From the NCBI GenBank assembly GCA_030693565.1, contig JAUYAJ010000169.1, positions 1 to 8,396 of the forward strand: a stretch of 8,396 nt of DNA, in the 5' to 3' direction. Origin of the DNA: Rubrivivax sp. Lineage in GTDB: Bacteria > Pseudomonadota > Gammaproteobacteria > Burkholderiales > Burkholderiaceae_C. Both the position numbers and the translations under genes were made by a program. Of this stretch, positions 6,080 to 8,396 are shown in pieces. Positions within the stretch are counted from its first letter, which is position 1. Every line of letters starts with the position of its first letter. The notes beneath the pieces are model-generated. The model had not been told where the DNA came from, made no database searches, and saw nothing but the letters and a program-made list of their open reading frames with translations.

Positions 6080-7039
6080 ATGCGCGTCTTCCGCGGTTTC
6101 CACCATCCAGGCCTGCCGGGGCCGGGCTGCGCCTTGACGATCGGCAACTTCGACGGCGTGCACCGCGGCCATCAGGCGATGCTGGCGCTGCTGACCAATG
6201 AAGCCCGTCACCGCGGCTTGCCGGCCTGCGTGCTCAGCTTCGAACCCCACCCGCGCGACTTCTTCGCCGGCCGCGCCGGCCGCCCCGAGACCGCGCCGCT
6301 GCGCATCGCCACGCTGCGCGACAAGCTCGCCGAGCTGGAGCGCTGCGGCGTCGACATCGCCATCATCGCCCGCTTCGACCAACGTTTTGCCGCCCAGCCG
6401 CCGCAGGCCTTCGTCGACGACGTGCTGGTGCGCGGCCTGGGGGCGCGCTACGTGCTGGTCGGCGACGACTTCCGCTTCGGCGCCAGCCGTGCCGGCAGCT
6501 ACGCGATGCTCGACGCCGCCGGCGCCGCGGCGGGCTTCGACGTCGCCCGCATGCTCAGCTACGAAGTGCATGGCGCGCGCGTGTCGAGCTCGGCGGTGCG
6601 CGCCGCGCTGTCCGCCGGCGACATGACGGGCGCAGCCGCCTTGCTCGGCCGGCCTTACAGCATCAGCGGCCACGCCATCCACGGCCGCAAACTCGGCCGC
6701 GAACTCGGCTTTCGCACCCTGAACCTGCGCTTTGCGCCGGCGCGGCCAGCGGCCATGGGCATCTTCGTCGTTCGTGTCCACGGCCTGGCCGATCAGGCCT
6801 TGCCGGCGGTGGCCAGCCTGGGCATGCGGCCGACGGTGGAAGACGCCGGCCGCGTGCTGCTCGAAGTGCATTGCCTGGACTGGCCGGCCGCGCTCGGCAG
6901 CGAAGGCGGCTACGGCCGCTGCCTGAAGGTGGAGCTGCTGCACAAGCTGCACGACGAGTTGCGCTACGACTCGCTGGACGCCTTGCGCGACGGCATCGCG
7001 CGCGATGTCGCCGCCGCGCAGGCCTGGTTCGCTGCCTAG
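6080..7039 (+). CDS. ribF: Bifunctional riboflavin kinase/FAD synthetase
   Basis: RibF phosphorylates riboflavin to FMN and adenylates FMN to FAD in the cytoplasm. At 319 residues it is of normal family length. The N-terminal nucleotidyltransferase domain shows GNFDGVHRGH (22-31), the FEPHPRDFF stretch (54-62), VGDDFRFG (127-134) and SSSAVR (169-174). The C-terminal riboflavin kinase domain has HGRKLGRELGFRTLNLRF (201-218), in which the usual PTAN motif reads RTLN; the metal/ATP-binding Thr and Asn are kept. It also has SLGMRPTVE (247-254) and LLEVH (260-264), with the expected catalytic Glu262. I choose ATG 6080 over an upstream in-frame TTG at 6047, because the family starts near here and a -10 box lies just before it. 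The gene is followed after 9 bases by the convergent mipA-like gene. It is essential in most bacteria. Confidence 0.97.
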   Translation: MRVFRGFHHPGLPGPGCALTIGNFDGVHRGHQAMLALLTNEARHRGLPACVLSFEPHPRDFFAGRAGRPETAPLRIATLRDKLAELERCGVDIAIIARFDQRFAAQPPQAFVDDVLVRGLGARYVLVGDDFRFGASRAGSYAMLDAAGAAAGFDVARMLSYEVHGARVSSSAVRAALSAGDMTGAAALLGRPYSISGHAIHGRKLGRELGFRTLNLRFAPARPAAMGIFVVRVHGLADQALPAVASLGMRPTVEDAGRVLLEVHCLDWPAALGSEGGYGRCLKVELLHKLHDELRYDSLDALRDGIARDVAAAQAWFAA

Positions 7040-7048
7040 GCGTGCGGG

Positions 7049-7867
7049 CTAGAACCGCCGGGCGACACCGGTGTGCAAACCCCAGTTGGTGGCGCGCCGG
7101 GTCAGCGGGCTGTCAGCCGCCGGGCCGACCAAGCGGGTGACGCCGCCGCCGACCACGGCCGACCAGTGGTCGCCGAACTCGGTGCGCAGACTGGTCGACA
7201 GCGTCAGGTCGCGCACGCCGCCGCCGGGCGCATAGACCGCGTAGCCGGTGCGCGCCGACTGCGCCGCGTTGACGCCGAAGTAAGACTGCATGTAGCGGTC
7301 GCCGCCGAGCGTGACGCTGCCACCCAGGCTCCACACCGTCACCGGTGACAGGTGGTGGTCGCGGGCGATGCCGAAGTCGACCAGGTTGCCACCGCCTTTG
7401 CCCAGCAAGTCGACGCTCCAGGAGGCACCGACCCGGAAGTCGTCGGCCAGCGTCCAGCTGCCCGACAGCCGCGTGCGCACCGTCTTGTCGATGCTGCCCA
7501 TGCCAGCCAGCGCCGCACTGCCGGTGTCGCTGCGGCCGCGGTCGTAGCGCAGCGTCAGCTTCAGGTGCAGCCGCTCGTCCTGCACAAGGTCGACACCCAG
7601 GCCCGGGAAGCTGTCCTCGAAGCGCCGGGTGACGAAGCCGCTGGCATTGCTGATGCTGACGCGGCGATAGCGCAGGTAGAACGCCGGCTTCAGGCCGGCG
7701 CCGCTCTTTTCGGCACCCGGGTATTCGGCGCCATAGGTCACCAGAGCGCCCAGCGCGCCTTCGAAGACCGGTGGCGCGGCCACCCGCAATTGGGCTTGCG
7801 CCGCCGGCGCGGCCAGCCCGCAGGCCAGGGCCACCGCGGCGGCCAGGCAATCTCGCTTCATGTTCAT
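7049..7867 (-). CDS. MipA/OmpV family outer-membrane protein
   Basis: A 272-residue outer-membrane beta-barrel of the MipA/OmpV family. The signal peptide runs MNMKRDCLAAAVALACG to a cleavage site PAAQA|QL after residue 25. The mature start has the family pattern GALVTYGAEYPGAEKS, then PAFYLRYRR, alternating amphipathic strands throughout, and it ends GVARRF with the terminal Phe expected for Bam-assembled barrels. In E. coli MipA bridges the murein hydrolase MltA and PBP1B; other members relate to antibiotic and osmotic responses. The role here is not shown. ATG 7867 and an in-frame ATG at 7861 are both possible starts; I give the longer. An ATG-less extension of the frame to 8113 is not supported, because the signal peptide lies at 7867. 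The gene runs convergent to ribF (9 bases apart) and divergent from ileS, so it separates two genes that are often neighbours. Confidence 0.9.
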   Translation of the reverse strand: MNMKRDCLAAAVALACGLAAPAAQAQLRVAAPPVFEGALGALVTYGAEYPGAEKSGAGLKPAFYLRYRRVSISNASGFVTRRFEDSFPGLGVDLVQDERLHLKLTLRYDRGRSDTGSAALAGMGSIDKTVRTRLSGSWTLADDFRVGASWSVDLLGKGGGNLVDFGIARDHHLSPVTVWSLGGSVTLGGDRYMQSYFGVNAAQSARTGYAVYAPGGGVRDLTLSTSLRTEFGDHWSAVVGGGVTRLVGPAADSPLTRRATNWGLHTGVARRF

Positions 7868-7887
7868 GGGGCGCAGTATGGCGCCGC

Positions 7888-7893
7888 TAGAAT
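7888..7893 (+). promoter_or_regulatory. -10 element ahead of ileS
   Basis: TAGAAT matches 5 of 6 bases of TATAAT, with 6 bases between it and an ATG at 7900; no convincing -35 box is seen. It is the best candidate for the ileS promoter, giving a leader of about 175 bases. It lies 21 bases upstream of the divergent mipA-like start. Confidence 0.4.
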
Positions 7894-7899
7894 GCGGCC

Positions 7900-7995
7900 A
7901 TGCGATTTTCCATGGTCCACACCGCTCTTGCGCGTTGGCAGGCTGCCACGCGGCGCCAGGGCACGCGCGACCGAATTCAGCGCTCGCCCGCCTGA
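7900..7995 (+). CDS. Possible 31-residue ORF in the ileS leader
   Basis: ATG 7900 opens a 31-codon frame beginning MRFSMVHTALARW and ending at TGA 7993-7995, 80 bases before ileS. It has no Shine-Dalgarno but a TAGAAT box 6 bases upstream, so it could be translated from a leaderless mRNA. It is basic, with many Arg. It holds only one Ile codon, so it does not look like an isoleucine attenuation peptide. It may simply be leader sequence; evidence for translation is weak. Confidence 0.2.
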   Translation: MRFSMVHTALARWQAATRRQGTRDRIQRSPA

Positions 7996-8075
7996 GCTCA
8001 CGCCTGCGCGGCTGCTGCCGCGGCCCCACCCCAAGACACCGAAAGCGCGCGCCGGCAACGGCGGCGGCCCAAGCC

Positions 8076-8396
8076 ATGAATTCCGATCGCACCGAAGCCA
8101 CCCGAGCGGCCACCGACTACCGGGCCACGCTGAACCTGCCCGACACCCCGTTCCCGATGCGCGGCGACCTGCCCAAGCGCGAGCCGGGCTGGGTCAAGGA
8201 ATGGGAAGACCAGGGCCTGTACAAAAAGCTGCGCGCCGCCCGCTGCAACCACGAGAAGTTCGTGCTGCACGACGGCCCGCCCTACGCCAACGGCCAGATC
8301 CACATGGGCCATGCGGTCAACAAGATCTTGAAGGACATGATCGTCAAGTCGCGCCAGCTCAAGGGGCTGGACGCGGCCTACATCCCCGGCTGGGAC
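8076..8396 (+). CDS. ileS: Isoleucyl-tRNA synthetase, N-terminal part (runs off window)
   Basis: The frame is open from ATG 8076 to the right edge, 107 codons. The protein reads DYRATLNLPDTPFPMRGDLPK near residue 14, then EPGWVKEWEDQGLYKKLR, HDGPPYANGQIHMGHAVNKI and YIPGWD. These are the standard N-terminal motifs of bacterial class I IleRS; HMGH is the HIGH signature of the ATP site. The enzyme charges tRNA-Ile with isoleucine in the cytoplasm. The start fits the family, although only a poor GGCGGCGG purine-rich stretch precedes it. The synthetic core, editing domain and KMSKS loop lie beyond the window. Confidence 0.97.
   Translation, partial: MNSDRTEATRAATDYRATLNLPDTPFPMRGDLPKREPGWVKEWEDQGLYKKLRAARCNHEKFVLHDGPPYANGQIHMGHAVNKILKDMIVKSRQLKGLDAAYIPGWD

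Noticed and set aside
5732..6952. Minus-strand frame of 406 codons opposite ribF
   Set aside because: It is the antisense shadow of ribF and spans a hairpin and promoter region; no family features.
7900..8075. Isoleucine attenuator or T-box in the ileS leader
   Set aside because: The short ORF has one Ile codon, no terminator with a T-run follows, and no T-box bulge sequence is visible.
1..8396. CRISPR array, tRNA, rRNA or complete insertion sequence
   Set aside because: No regularly spaced repeats, tRNA-like cloverleaf, rRNA segment or transposase was found on either strand.

Overview
The window is GC-rich (roughly two-thirds or more G+C by eye), gene-dense DNA whose proteins look betaproteobacterial. 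The order Burkholderiales, near the Leptothrix/Rubrivivax/Ideonella group, is the best guess. The evidence is the RibF and IleS sequence style, a MipA/OmpV outer-membrane protein, and a Tsr-like chemoreceptor next to a stand-alone periplasmic Cache protein. The taxon is inferred from remembered family sequences, not from a search.

Left part (1-3020), surface-glycan genes. On the minus strand run, in transcription order, a DUF5672 protein, a class I SAM methyltransferase one base downstream, and a glycosyltransferase cut off by the left edge. Divergent from them on the plus strand is a complete GT4-type glycosyltransferase. Together they look like part of a locus that builds or decorates an extracellular polysaccharide, O-antigen or glycoprotein glycan.

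Middle (3012-5928). Directly at the end of the GT4 gene lies a decayed copy (3012-3090) of the promoter and first codons of ribF, about 82% identical by hand count to 6063-6141. About 600 bases without a convincing gene follow. Then comes a two-gene sensory operon: a secreted single-Cache protein and a methyl-accepting chemotaxis protein. It is preceded by a good match to a sigma-28 (FliA) flagellar-class promoter at 3691-3717 and followed by a strong hairpin at 5880-5928. Because imperfect direct repeats of the ribF 5' end flank the segment, it looks like a module of about 3 kb inserted between the glycan genes and ribF.

Right part (6063-8396), housekeeping genes. ribF (FAD/FMN synthesis) is on the plus strand, a mipA/ompV-like outer-membrane gene is convergent on the minus strand, and the first 107 codons of ileS are on the plus strand. 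In many Burkholderiales ribF lies next to ileS, so mipA appears to be an intruder between them.

Several starts (GT4, ribF and a 31-codon ORF ahead of ileS) have a -10-like hexamer only 6-8 bases before the ATG and no clear Shine-Dalgarno, which suggests leaderless mRNAs. The two chemotaxis genes have ordinary AAGGA or GGAG ribosome sites. The points most worth following up are the FliA-controlled Cache/receptor pair and the ribF-derived scar that brackets it.
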